NCBI GenBank assembly: GCA_003427395.1 | Contig: BFEA01000247.1 | Span: forward strand, 308,034 to 372,033 | Direction of reading: 5' to 3' | From: Chara braunii | Taxonomy: Eukaryota; Streptophyta; Charophyceae; Charales; Characeae | Length of the DNA stretch: 64,000 bases | Shown: one piece after another, positions 1 to 11,182 of the stretch | Layout of the letters: each line of letters starts with the position of its first letter | Position numbering within the stretch: the stretch's first letter is position 1 | The notes under the pieces: model-generated | The model's database searches: none | What the model saw: only the letters and a program-made list of their open reading frames with translations | What the model was told of the DNA's origin: nothing | Program-made: the position numbers and the translations under genes

Positions 1-354
1 ATGTGAAGTGTGAATGTGTGTATGTGTGTGTGAGAGAGAGAGAGAGAGATCGACGAGAAAGTGAGAGGGAGATCGAAGGGGGAGACAAAGATCAAGGAGA
101 GAGAGAGAAGGAGAGGTACTTCAATCGTTTCGTCGAGCAACTTACCGGGCAGCAAGTAAGTCCCCGACGCCGTGGCATGCCTCACGCAACTTCCATCGAG
201 GAGGATGAGCAAGATCGCTCGAACCTTCCGCCAAAACGCCGAGACATCTACTACTACATGTGTGTGTGTGTGTGTGTGTGTGTGAGTGTGCGTGCGTGTG
301 TGTGTGACTGGGAGTGTGTGTGTGTGCTAATGTAGGTGAGAGGGAGAGAGAGAG

Positions 355-390
<36 letters not shown>

Positions 391-640
391 TCTTACCTGG
401 CCACATGCGCGCTACACCGATGAATCCAACGAGTCGATTGCCTGGTCGAAAGGCCAAGTGACCTTCCTAAGGTTCATCATGTCGGGGAGAAATTATTGTA
501 ATTATCGATCTTGAACGAGGAATGCCCAGTAAGCGCGAGTCATCAGCTCGCGCTGATTACGTCCCTGCCCCTTGTACGCACCGACAGTCGCTCCTACCGA
601 TTAAATGGTCCAGTGAAGTGTCTGGGTTGCGGTGATCTTG
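1..640. repeat. GT/GA microsatellite-rich stretch
   Basis: Dinucleotide runs lie at about 19-50 (TG then GA), 259-285 (TG) and 337-388 (GA). The open reading frames here are made of these runs and read as Cys-Val, Arg-Glu or Ser-Leu repeats, so I do not call any gene. I see nothing else recognisable between the runs. Confidence 0.85.
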
Positions 641-685
641 GCGGTCTGCCGATGGGGGTACAAGTGACATCTGTGTGTGCGGGAT

Positions 686-1065
686 CGATGGTTGTGAGAG
701 AGTGATACGGGAGACATACCTGGTGATTGAGGCGAACGGCATTGGCCGAGATTTGCATGTACTTCGGGGAACTGTTGACGTCATCAGCGGTATTGTAGTC
801 TAGGATAGATAAGATCTGCCATCTGGAGTCTGGGTGTCGAGCGCCAGATAAGATATCAACATTGGTTTGTCATTAATGATGATGATGATGACTATTCCAA
901 CATTGTAAATTATGAGCTTTCTGTGTGCTCTTATTTGGTGAGACTTTGATGCAATTCTGCTTTTGGTTCGAGTTTTCGACTATTTGGTCACTTGCGTATG
1001 ATACTGTTGATTTATGAAGTTCGCTATTGCTCATCTTCCTTGAATTATTTTCCGTTAATGATTGA

Positions 1066-1127
<62 letters not shown>
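686..1127 (+). repeat. LTR 3'-segment copy with (TTA)n tail (V1)
   Basis: Bases 686-1043 match, over their whole length and in the same order, the 3' half of the chromovirus LTR found on the minus strand at 16874-17240. Shared landmarks are GAGACATACCTGG, GTACTTCGG, GACGTCATCAGCG, GATATCAACATTGG and TGATGATGATG. The final TTTTCCTTGCA of the LTR is represented by the degenerate CATCTTCCTTGA at about 1032-1043. A (TTA)n tract follows at about 1066-1127. No target-site duplication is obvious. It is a decayed partial LTR, not a gene. Confidence 0.75.
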
Positions 1128-1128
<1 letters not shown>

Positions 1129-1143
1129 CATCGATATCACCGC

Positions 1144-1475
1144 AAATTACGATTTCAACTATACGTGGTAAAGGAGAAAAGATCGCGAGAAAGAGGGAGA
1201 ACGTTGAGATGGCGAAGGAAGAAGGAGAAGGAAAGAAAAAGGTGAAGAAGGAAGAAGGAGGAGGAGGAAGGAAGAAAGAGGAGAAAGGAAGATCGGAAAA
1301 AGGGGGATAAGAGATAGAGAAGAAGAATGGAGAGAGAGAGGGAGTCCACAACTTTGTACGAGTTGTGAATAGTACAGACTGAGAAAGATCGAAGGATGAA
1401 GGATGGAAAGAAAAATCGAAGGTGAGAGGGAGAGAGAGATCGAAGGATAAAAAGGGGGAGAAAGATCGGAGAATG
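1144..1475. repeat. purine-rich low-complexity DNA
   Basis: A GA-rich strand with AAGGAAGAAGGAG-type motifs runs across this interval. Apparent reading frames are Lys/Glu/Gly or Ser/Phe/Leu runs on the two strands. There is no gene signal. Confidence 0.7.
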
Positions 1476-1562
1476 GGATGATGATGATGATGATAACAAT
1501 GATGATGATAATGATGACGGTGATAATGATGATGGTAAAGATGATGATGATGATGATGATGG
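1476..1562. repeat. (GAT)n microsatellite
   Basis: Interrupted GAT/GATAAT trinucleotide repeats. Confidence 0.85.
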
Positions 1563-1585
1563 TGTGAGGGCGATAGTATTCATGA

Positions 1586-1916
1586 CTGTCATCTTCAAGT
1601 ACTTCGGGTTGCCACTGATGTCAATAGTTGCATTGTCAATTTGTAGTCTGTAGTATCTATGTAGGAGCAGACTGGGCGCTGAGCACCAAGTGTGTGTGTA
1701 AAGGAACTGAACTCCTACGTTAAGAGGAGAGAGTATGCTCTCCATGGAGATTGGATTTCAGTATTACGAACCTCCATTAATGTATTATTGGTGCAAGGCT
1801 ATTATTTCTAGACACAGCATGACTATCTGACTTTCAATGAGATGATATAATCTGGAATTATCATCTCGCTACTGCTTATTTTCCTTGCATTTTACTATTA
1901 TTATTGTTTTTATTAC

Positions 1917-1975
<59 letters not shown>
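1586..1975 (+). repeat. degenerate LTR-segment copy with (TTA)n tail (V2)
   Basis: GTACTTCGGGTTGCC, a TGATGTCAATAG stretch and the AGACTGGGCGCTGAGC motif follow the order of the chromovirus LTR. The copy ends with TTATTTTCCTTGCA at about 1890, the true LTR terminus. A (TTA)n tract follows at about 1905-1972. The copy is much more diverged than V1. Confidence 0.6.
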
Positions 1976-1978
<3 letters not shown>

Positions 1979-2021
1979 GATGCATGGTGATCCTTGAGGA
2001 TGCATGACATTTGTGTGATGG

Positions 2022-2150
2022 GGAAATGAGGTTGTGAGAGAGAAAAGATACACACCTGGTGCCGGAAGCGTGCGACACTGGTCGTTGTATGCTCGTACTT
2101 AGGGTATACTGTTGACGTCATCTTTCGGCTTCGTAGTATAGGCTAGATAG
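2022..2150 (+). repeat. partial LTR-segment copy (V3)
   Basis: GGTTGTGAGAGAGA, ACACACCTGGTGCCGGAAGC, CGTACTTAGGG, GTTGACGTCATC and AGGCTAGATAGAATC match the LTR segment in order. It then runs into unrelated DNA (2150-2560) in which I see no feature. A GA-rich run lies at about 2590-2680. Confidence 0.6.
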
Positions 2151-2764
2151 AATCGGCTTCATTGACCCATGCTCGAGGGAGCAATGCGCAGTATACCAAG
2201 GTTCCACAAGGTGACGAAAAGTACTGAAATGGACAGTACAGATCAGCGCAGCATCCGCAAGCAATGTACATTCCGATACATACAAAATGACGCAAATGGC
2301 ACAGCGGAAAACTTTCGAAGAGAAGATCTGATCTGACGTGGACTGACCCGACATCCTTCGTACACACACGTGGAGAGCAACCACGGATGAGAGATGGGGG
2401 AGGGACAGACAAAAGAAGGAGGAGGCGAAAAATTAGACCAAATTCGCAATGACGAAGCCCAAGATAATCTCTTGTCGAATGTCCAAACATTGTCTGTCTC
2501 AGAAATGTCGAATCAGATCCTGGGCAGCGCGCCCATTACAGCCCCAGCCTGAATCCCTACGGATAACCTCTCACACTCTCTGATTCGAAGGAAAAAAAGA
2601 TGAGAAAGAGGAGGAAGGAGGGGGAAGAGAGAGAGAGAGAAAGGGAAAGAGAGAGATGGAGGAGGGGGAGAAGAGGAATCCCTCCTCACTAACTCACCTN
2701 CGGGTAGCTGTCACTCGAACTNACTTCGTCCGTTGANGTGTGCAGGCTCAGCATGCAACATCCA

Positions 2765-3055
2765 TGTAGTCTNGGCTCCAAACGCCANATAGGATATTAA
2801 CNNNGGCTCTTCGTTGATGATGATGGGGCTATTTCAACATCGTNAATTATGNACTCTTGGTGTGGTGATTCTCGTNATGCAATTCTNNTGTTGGTTCNAG
2901 GTCACTACTAGCTGGTCTCAGGTGTATGGTGCTGATTGATTTNTGGATTTCGCTATTGATCATCTACCTTGCAATCATCATTATTATTATTTTTATTCTT
3001 ATTCTTATTATTCTTATTATTCTTATTCTTATTATTGTTGATATTGTTTTAAGCG
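2765..3055 (+). repeat. LTR-segment copy with ATT/CTT-rich tail (V4)
   Basis: AACGCCANATAGGATATTAAC, TTCGTTGATGATGATG and GATTTCGCTATTGATCATC follow the LTR 3' half. CTACCTTGCA at about 2966-2975 is its terminus. An ATT/CTT-rich tract follows to about 3052. Scattered Ns make the copy incomplete. Confidence 0.65.
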
Positions 3056-3269
3056 AATTGTTTAACGCCGCCTCTTCTACTTACCATATGAGAAAATGGA
3101 AACNTACGGATGTGTGGTACATCCGCCGAATGATGTCACAAGAACCGGATTCATCACCAGCCGGGCTTGTTAAAATGCGTGTTCGTGACCGTCATGACCC
3201 CCACATGTGGTGGTATCGGTGTGTTGCGCGGTGTGAAGGACTTTGNCGCGATCCCGGTTAGAAAGCAAA

Positions 3270-3890
3270 GAGGGACAGATGGACAACAGANAGACAAAAG
3301 ACAAACAGAAANAAACAAACGATCTGGCACAAACGGTCCTACACAAACAAAAACAGACAACACGGAACAGACACGGTCCGACTAGACAAACAAACACAGT
3401 CAGGGACGAGGTAGACAAACATGATGAAATAGAGAAAGACAGAGGCAAATAGACCACATCAGATGAAACATACATACGAACGTATGAGTAACCAGATATA
3501 CAGACGTGATTGGCACACGGGCAGAGGTTTAGNATGGTAGGAGTGACACAGACTTTTAAGACGCAGATATACANACACCTATGATCATACATGACAGATG
3601 AGCCAANAGACATAGATGAACGGACGGNAGGACAGACTAACAGAGACCGTCCGGCACCGACAAACATACATTCTGACACAGCCAAAAACAACCAGGCAGT
3701 TAGACAGAGACAATCAAGACAAAATACAGGGAGGCGCAGACTGAGGAAGATCAGACAAACATGCAGAAGGACAAACGAACAAACAGGCAGACATCCAAGG
3801 AATAAACAGACGGACCGACACTGTCTATCAGACAGTCAGACAAGTAGACATANGGAGAGGAAGAGAAAGCAGGTTGAAGGGCGCACAACC
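3270..3890. repeat. degenerate GACA/AACA repeat tract
   Basis: ACAGAC and ACAAAC motifs recur irregularly for about 600 bp. A related short stretch occurs at about 5030-5115. Reading frames here are Thr/Gln/Asp/Arg-rich artefacts of the repeat. Confidence 0.65.
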
Positions 3891-3944
3891 GTGGTCTAGC
3901 TGCGTTGCCACGGTTCGATGAGTGCACGGGGACATCTCTGTGTT

Positions 3945-4310
3945 AAGAAAAGAGGTTGTGAGTGATGCGCGGGACATACCTGANGCTTGAGGCGATGGCA
4001 TTATCCGAGATCTGCTCATACTTCAGGGAGCAATTGACANCGTCCGTGGCATCATAGATAGTAGGACAGATGGAGTCTGCCATTTGTACCCGGAGCACTG
4101 AATGCCAGATAGGATATCAACATTGGTTTTGAGATGACGAGTTTTTACCATGTTCNTATTTGGTGGGACCCATAATGCAATTTCGCTTCTGATTCGAGGT
4201 TACGGCAGTCTGGTATCATGAATATGATGTTGCTTNATCCGCAACCGTTCAATTCCGTTTNCGGATATCATTATTATTATTGTTATTATTTTATTATCTT
4301 TCGTTATTTT
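3945..4310 (+). repeat. LTR-segment copy with (TTA)n tail (V5)
   Basis: GGGACATACCTGA, TTGAGGCGATGGCATTATCC, GTACCCGGAGC and GATATCAACATTGG follow the chromovirus LTR in order through its 3' half. An ATT-rich tract follows at about 4266-4310. Between 4320 and 6600 I find no gene. That stretch holds (TTA)n tracts at about 5577-5621 and 6306-6379 and otherwise unassigned DNA. Confidence 0.65.
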
Positions 4311-5573
4311 ATTACAGACTCGCATTCGTTCTCATTTCACATGCATGCGAACAAGCGATACATCAAATTGAGGACGAGCGCCCACTAAAAACTCAGAGAT
4401 AGGGTAAGCAAAGAACACAGTTCAGACACGTGCTCACTTCAGATGGCTAATGGCGCATCAACGCCTATTACAAACTCACTGTTCGTCACTGCGCCCTGTT
4501 CTGCTGCTTACACACACACACACGCTGTATTCCACAACCAGCTATGGCAGTAACAGGCCGCTTCTACCACCATGTTATGCTTACTGTCTCATTTTCTGCC
4601 ACTGCGTCCTCCGGGCTCACTGCAGACCTCCCTGCACAAGTTGTTGTGGCTACGCTCCCGCATAGATCAAGCGGTAAATAAGCAGGTGGTTGGACACTGC
4701 CTCTGGGTCTGAATTTTTGTTCACTGCTGGTCAGTCTCTTTCTATGGGCCCTGAGTATACACAGTCCCACCTGGTACACACAAATTTGACTAAGTGAGAA
4801 TGGACTGGGTACCGCTGACTCAACATGGGTGAACCCTGCCACTGCCCACTTACCTCTAGTCTGCTGTGAGCAACAGTTGAAGGGCCGCCTCCGGACCATC
4901 CATAAGTCTGTGGATCTGGCCCTTCGGCTTTGTAGCAGCCACGACATTTGACCCTCCAGGTATGTAGCAGCTACAACCTTGACCTGTCGGGACAGACCTA
5001 CGGTACGGGACCCAACAACCACATTGGCCTGCGATAGACAAACGGACAGACAAAAACGAGCAGACAAACAAACACCGACAGACGAACTGACGGGGACAGA
5101 AAACAGACAGACATATGTAGAAATACAGACTCGATAGTATACGCTGATACACAGCAACACGCACTGATACTCAGCAGTGCAAAGAGAGAGAGAGAGACGT
5201 ATACAAAGAGGGAAAGAGAGATAGAGGTGAGGGTGAGGGTGTCACAATGGCATACGTGATCCTGGCGGTGGCCTACTGAGGTCAACATCTTCAGGATCTA
5301 CCGGTAACAGGAATAGCTGCATGCCCAGCTCAAAGACTGGTAATGGACTGTGTGCACATGGTCTGAGCATGGTGCACCAATTAAGAGAGAGGCTCTGGGT
5401 ACCTGCATTGACAATAAATGGAAGCATGCTCTCACCGACACCAGGGTTCAGTGGTTTGATTCTCTGTCGGCGGAATACTGGTGTATTACTGTCTTCTGGA
5501 CTGTAGCAGTCTTCCGAGCTCTCAATGTGATGTTGGGATCTGAAATCTATTACTTCATTCTCATACTTTACTA

Positions 5574-5622
<49 letters not shown>

Positions 5623-6607
5623 GAGGATCGAGCCCTCAGGTAACCCTATCTGGTATCACATTGTTTTGGGCCATGGCCCCAGCAAGCAAACTGGCCGCCC
5701 TAAGTGAAGGCGGGCCTAAATATTCGTCCCAAGCCAAGTCAACATTTTAGTATGTGGGCATTTAGGCTTCTGAAGCATATAAGTTGGTTGAGTAAACGCG
5801 CGGACTTCACTAAGTTGCGCCGTACGGCAAGCCCAGACCACGAAAGTTGTGCTTGGACACCTACACACAAATAAGGCAGCAGGGCACAGGTGGTCGTAGC
5901 ATGGGCTGCTGGGTACCAGGGGGTACAGCGGATGATCGGGTGACCTTCAGGAATAAGGCATCGTGTGGGATGACCAAGGTCTGATTAAGGGTGATAAGAT
6001 ACGTGCCTAAGTACATAAGAGAGAGGTCGCCGATGGTAAGGGCAGACATGTGAACCGAAATGATCTTGTTGTGTGAACGAGCTGCATCGTAGGATAATAC
6101 GGTAAAGTAGGTTGGGCGTTGTACGCCAGACCCCGAGAGTGATTCTGGATACTGCATTGATGTTGCTTGCTGGTTTGGACATTGGCTCATTACTTCGTTA
6201 TAATGCTCTATTTTGATAAATACTTAATGCATGAGCACTCTATACTCATGCATGTTCTAAACATTTATGGATTTCGCGGTTTGGCAGTCTATAAATATAT
6301 ACCTTATATTATCATTATTACTGTTATTATCTTTATTATTATTATTATTATTATTGTTATTATTATTATTATTTATTGATTAATTAAGTAATTGTGCTAA
6401 ATTATGGGTCAGGGAAGGAGAGGAAAGCAGGGGCTAGAGAAGGGAAATAATATGGGGCGACGGAGAGGAGAGAGACATTGTCTCTATGTGTTGGTGCCTA
6501 CCTCCTCCATCCTCCTCTAATTCTTTTCTTCTCCTGATTGATTCATCTCATGTTTTTGTGGACCGAACGACCATTGTATGTATAATACGAGACCAACAAA
6601 ACAGGGT

Positions 6608-6668
6608 GATTACGTGAGCTCTGCCGGAGTTCAGGAGGAACTCTGGAGGGAGGGAACTATAAGGTACG
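6608..6668 (-). repeat. conserved block of element Y3
   Basis: The stretch from GAGCTCTGCCGGAGTTCAGG to about 6668 matches the blocks at 12700-12755 (Y1) and, reverse-complemented, 51440-51500 (Y2). In Y3 it lies at the low-coordinate edge of the hairpin array, as the other blocks lie at the edge of theirs. Strand follows the inferred gag direction. Confidence 0.6.
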
Positions 6669-6894
6669 CGTCATCGATTTCCTTCCCCATATCCCTTACG
6701 AACTACACCCCTTCTAGCAAAAAAAATTGCGTATTTATGTGATATACTGTTTATAGGTTTCTTCAGGACTAATCATATCAACTAAGAAAAGTAGTATATT
6801 ACTGGAATGAGAACCTTGCGTGAGGAAAGGAAAGGAACCTAGGAAAGAACCGAGAAGGAAACTTAGCCGGCTTGGTTTTGAGATAACAAAGGCA

Positions 6895-8490
6895 GTTTGA
6901 TGAAGGCCTCCGTTGGGGTCGTCGCGCTATTTGGAATGACTAAAAGGGTACTTGCTGTGCAAGCTACCCAACCTAACTATTTAGCCCTGGACTTCAACAT
7001 TAAGGATGGGAAGACGCCGTGCGTTTTTCCTGATAACTCAAACAGTTAAATCCAAGATTAATCCGGTACTCCCATGAAGTACACGTTTTCAACTGATTTA
7101 ACCAAGGCAAAAACTAATCCGATGCTTCCATGGAATACACCGTTTTCAAATAACTGACAAAAGCAGAGGTAATAGAAGTCTCTCGTGGAGTTCTCCTATC
7201 GAAAGATCGGATTAGACTTAAAGAGGGAATTAAGTACTCCCGGGTGAGTACACAAACTTTTGAGTCTAGGACGATCTGTGTTGCCTTCCGTGTAAGTCAA
7301 CATGCCTTTGCCTAACTTAATAAATAAACTCCCAGGGCAACTATAAATGATCTTGATCCCCTATGTATCGGACATATATTAGGTGGCTCCCGGGAGGGTC
7401 ATCTTAATATTCTATTTGATCTGGGGATCAATTAACAACTATAAATAATTTTTTTATCCCCTATACATGGAACAGATATTAGATAGCTCCCGGGAGGGTC
7501 ATCTTAATATTCTGTTTGATCTATGGGTCAACTAACAAGAAATTTTCATCCCCTATACATCGAACAGATATTAGGTGACTCCCGGGAGGGTCATCTTAAT
7601 ATTCAGTTTGATTTGGGGATCAATTAACAATTACAAACAATCTTGATTCCCTATACATCAAACAGATGTTAGATGACTCCCGGGAGGGTCATCTTAATAT
7701 TCTGTTTGATATAGGGATCAATTAACAACTATAAATAATATTTATCCCCTACACATCAAACAGATATTAGGTGACTCCCGGGAGGGTCATCTTAATATTT
7801 TGTTTGAACTGGGGATCAATTGACGATTACAAACAATTTGGTTCCCTACACATCGAACAGATATTAGGTGGCTCCCGGGAGGGTCACCTTAATACGTTGT
7901 TTGATCTAGGGATCAACTAACAGAAAGAGAATTGAGTAACCCTGCTACTTGTTTGGCATTGCATGATTACCAATGACCTGATTAGTTAACATTGGATCCG
8001 GATATAGGAGGCTCCCATAAGAGTCATTCTATATAAACCACTTGGCTACATTCTAACGTACCAAGTATGGCACATCGAATCATCCAAAAACCACTGACTT
8101 AATCTCAAGCTCGTCCGACTCTAGGTTAGTAGTAGGGTGACTCCCGTTGGATCGTCCTATTACGCTTATGAAAGGTAGACTGAGCTCCGATCAAGGAGTA
8201 GTAGGAGGCTTCCGGGAAGGTCGCCTATTACTTGCTTAAACTTCTGTATTGACAACTGTATCTAAAAGGGGTTTTATCAAAAACTAAATACTCACATATG
8301 GATTATCCAGTCACTCGCGCATGATTGCCTGAATTGTTTGATCGCATGAGGATTGCTTGAGCTATGAAGGGTGATTGATTTGCTTCCGTAGGAGCAATTC
8401 GACTATTCATTTGACTAACCGTTTGATTTGGAATTGATCAAGTAGTGGATGATTCCCGGGTGAGTCAGCCCACTACTTGCGTAAGTCTGG
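6895..8490. repeat. Y3 hairpin-repeat array
   Basis: Six units of about 91-100 bp carry CCCGGGAGGGTC at about 7389, 7489, 7580, 7679, 7777 and 7873. In each unit the sequence around CTCCCGGGAG folds into a stem extending to ATATTA/TAATAT with small bulges. A second short hairpin, TTGATC/GATCAA, follows. More diverged units flank the block, for example GTACTC-CCGGGT-GAGTAC near 7233, GTACT/AGTAC near 7053, GCTTCC/GGAGC near 8385 and TGATTC/GAGTCA near 8449. No protein-coding potential is seen. Confidence 0.8.
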
Positions 8491-9013
8491 ACAAGAAGAA
8501 GAGAAAAGGAAAAGGGAGTGTTCCATCGGGGGCGACTCCAAAAGTCCATAAAAAGAGTAGAGAAGAAGGCGAATACCGCAAGGACAGAAGAGCTTTGCGT
8601 AGCCTCAGTTGTTAATAAACTCCTAAGGAGGAGTTGTCAATACCATAAGTTTGATCTCAGCTAGACTACCACATAAGCACCAGAGAGTATGTTTATCCTT
8701 GCGAGAGAGAGAATGCGATGACTGAGACAAAAGGGAATACGAGTTTCCCTGAGACAACCTAGGACATAGGCAAGGGACTCCTTGAACAAAGGGAGAAGTG
8801 ACAGATGACTTAGGGTAGATAGAAGTTAGAAATTAAACTTTGGGATGTTTAATCCTAGAGCTTAAAGATTAGATCTAAGGGTTTGACCCTTTGATATCAA
8901 TGTGTGGGAACTCAAATGGGAATGTTGAATCCTTGTTGACCTGTGTGTGTACAGGTCTTTGCTTTGGTCTACTGCAATTAAAGGAGAAGTCCAACACAAA
9001 GGACTTAATTTTC

Positions 9014-9045
9014 TGTTATCATTCGATAACAGGTCGGTCGTTGCC
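9014..9045 (-). repeat. terminal hairpin of Y3 with gag-like reading
   Basis: CTGTTATC-ATTC-GATAACAG is followed by GTCGGTCGTTGCCGATTC. The same feature occurs inverted at 49228-49262 (Y2) and, degenerate, at 15852-15872 (Y1). Read on the minus strand it gives a short NRQ-x-PTCYR-like peptide comparable with the Y2 reading PTCYQ, so it may be the start of a Gag zinc knuckle. Confidence 0.55.
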
Positions 9046-9599
9046 GATTCAACCCTTCCCCTTTTGACTTGATACCCACATCTAAACTCGAACCCTGTGA
9101 TCAGTAAAACTGTCGCATGTGGTCATTGCCTAAATGGTCCTAGTCACTCTCAATGGTCTTTCGAAGAAATGTGAGGGTGTTGGGCTTACGTCTCAGGAAA
9201 AGATAGAGTTGCATTACATGGTTTGGGAAGTGAGGGACATAGTCTGAGGTGTGGATTGATGGTTGACTCCGCTAGTGCATGGCATGTGGATTGTCTTTGC
9301 ATTATCATGTGCAGGTCGTTTTGTTCGTGGGTTTTGGATTGAATTTGGGCTTGACATCGTGAAGAGTCCTGGGCACAAAACACTTGTGACAGTAGAAAGG
9401 GTTCCCGGTGGTAATACTCTCATACTCTTTATGGTCTTATATAAATCCTGTGATATTTGTTAACAGTTGTGACATAATTTGTTCAATAGGGTAGAGAGTC
9501 TTAGCAGCTAGGAAAGTCGGACATGTTCGATCATCAGAGAATTAGAGCATAGAGCGGAAATAGGCTACCATTAAAAAGTTCGACCTGCAATACGTAGCG

Positions 9600-9985
9600 G
9601 GTCAGTTCTGGGTGTCTTACCGCGCGTACCCCATTTAGTGCTACAACGATCGAGCAAACGCCCTCGGCCGACCTACCTCTACTCACGCATGTAAAAGCCT
9701 TCGCACGTGGGTCGGTAGCTCAGCACAGATAATCCTACCTGAGGGTGGTGACAGCCCCTCGGGTAGAGGTAAGTTGTACCTCGCAGCGTCCCGACCTGTC
9801 GCAGGGCGTCGTGAGAGGTATAGCACGCGCGCACGGTTGGAGTGGTGACAAATTGATTCTTCGAAAATAAATCCTGCGTGACACAACCGTGAGGTTCAGC
9901 GCTCCCAGCGGGGTGCAGGACCGCCGCGCGCGACAGCGCGATCTCGAAGATCGCACGGCCGAAAACGGGCACGCTCGATCACCCT
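9600..9985 (-). repeat. LTR-like GC-rich repeat, copy Z1
   Basis: The reverse complement aligns with 47217-47570 and 39289-39616. Shared landmarks include CGCGCGTACCCC, AAACGCCCTCGG, GGTAGCTC, GGTGACAGC, AGGTAAGT, CCTGTCGCAGGG, CCTGCGTGAC and a terminus near GCGCGACAGCG. The outer edge reads TGTCG in the LTR direction, compatible with an LTR 5' end. It is diverged and probably dead. Confidence 0.6.
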
Positions 9986-10006
9986 CACGTTGTGGGCTGC
10001 TCCAAA

Positions 10007-10098
10007 AGGAGCTAGCCCAGTAGGATGCGTGCGGCCGGGCTTGATCCCGGTATCTGCTAGGCGAAAGTCTGACATTATAACCTACTGGGCTAGCTCCT
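10007..10098. repeat. perfect 18-bp inverted repeat
   Basis: AGGAGCTAGCCCAGTAGG at 10007-10024 is exactly complementary to 10081-10098. The 56-bp loop contains a smaller CCGGG/CCCGG hairpin. It could be a small foldback element or part of a structured RNA. I see no flanking duplication. Confidence 0.8.
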
Positions 10099-10149
10099 AT
10101 CACGACAGTGATAAGAGCAACTCGTCTATAAGAAGAGTTAGCTTTGGCC

Positions 10150-10262
10150 TTTCCTCTGCGGCCTTGCAGGCCCTGCCTGCCTGTGGCCTTGCAGGTCCTG
10201 CCTGCCTGTGGCCCTACAAACCTCGCCTGCTTCAGGCCCAACAGGATTCGCTTGTTGACCCT
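10150..10262. repeat. about 30-bp GC-rich tandem repeat
   Basis: Three to four units of the type GGCCTTGCAGGYCCTGCCTGCC, progressively diverged downstream. From 10265 to 10920 I see no gene. A 7-bp stem TGCGTCG/CGACGCA lies near 10401-10425. Confidence 0.7.
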
Positions 10263-10929
10263 GCCCCACCAATTGGCCGCGTGACCACAGCTTGATTGAT
10301 CACCTAACCGGGTAGGCCTCGGCACCGGCCTGTCGGCCCCCTGGCTCAAAATCAAACCTTAAAGGCCCAGGAAATTAAAAAAAAAAACTTCATATTCCTC
10401 CTGCGTCGCGGCCCTATACCCGACGCATCCTTTTTTTTAGACATTATTGTAGGTAGAATAAGTCTAACCTTAATGTTCCCATGTTCGCATGCCTCTGCGG
10501 ACAAGCGAAGCACTTCCTATTACTTCCACTACTCTCGGATGCCACAAGCGTCCGAACTAAAGCTTGAAAACTTTTGGTCTTTCGGTCATAGGTTAGGTCT
10601 GAATAAACTTCTAACAAACGTCGGTCTCATCAAGTTATGAAGCCCGGATAACCATTTACTAAGTCGGATATCGTCCGATATTTAAAAACACTAGACAGAT
10701 ACCCTTGTCAGAGTTTCTGCCCCGACATCGCAATAACTCTCACATGTGCGGACTTATCTTGATGTATGACTACTTTGTATGAAAGATGTGCATGGTGTAT
10801 CTCGAAACTTTTGAGTGTGGAATATGTGGACCGTCTACTGTTTTTATACTTGTGCATTCTACCATACGGACAACCAAGAGGCATGAGTATAAGGCAGAAA
10901 TACAATATGATTTGTGAAATGGTATGAAG

Positions 10930-11148
10930 ATCCCAAGGGGAGGGGTAGTTGGATGAGGATCTTAAAAGAGACTTAGTACTGAGAAAAAAAAAAAGTGTAC
11001 CAAGTGTTGAGGAGGGGTAGATAGACGGCGAAAGGTAAAAAAATTGTTAAGTATTGGAAGAAAAATACGACAAACAATAAGTGTATTATTCGATGAAGCC
11101 TTGAAGAAGGTTTATCAGACTAGGATGCAAAAAAAAAAAAAATCGAAG

Positions 11149-11182
<34 letters not shown>

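Noticed and set aside
1055-1351. Poly-Leu and poly-Asn proteins on both strands (also near 1876-2121 and 5350-5643)
   Set aside because: They are translations of the (TTA)n microsatellites.
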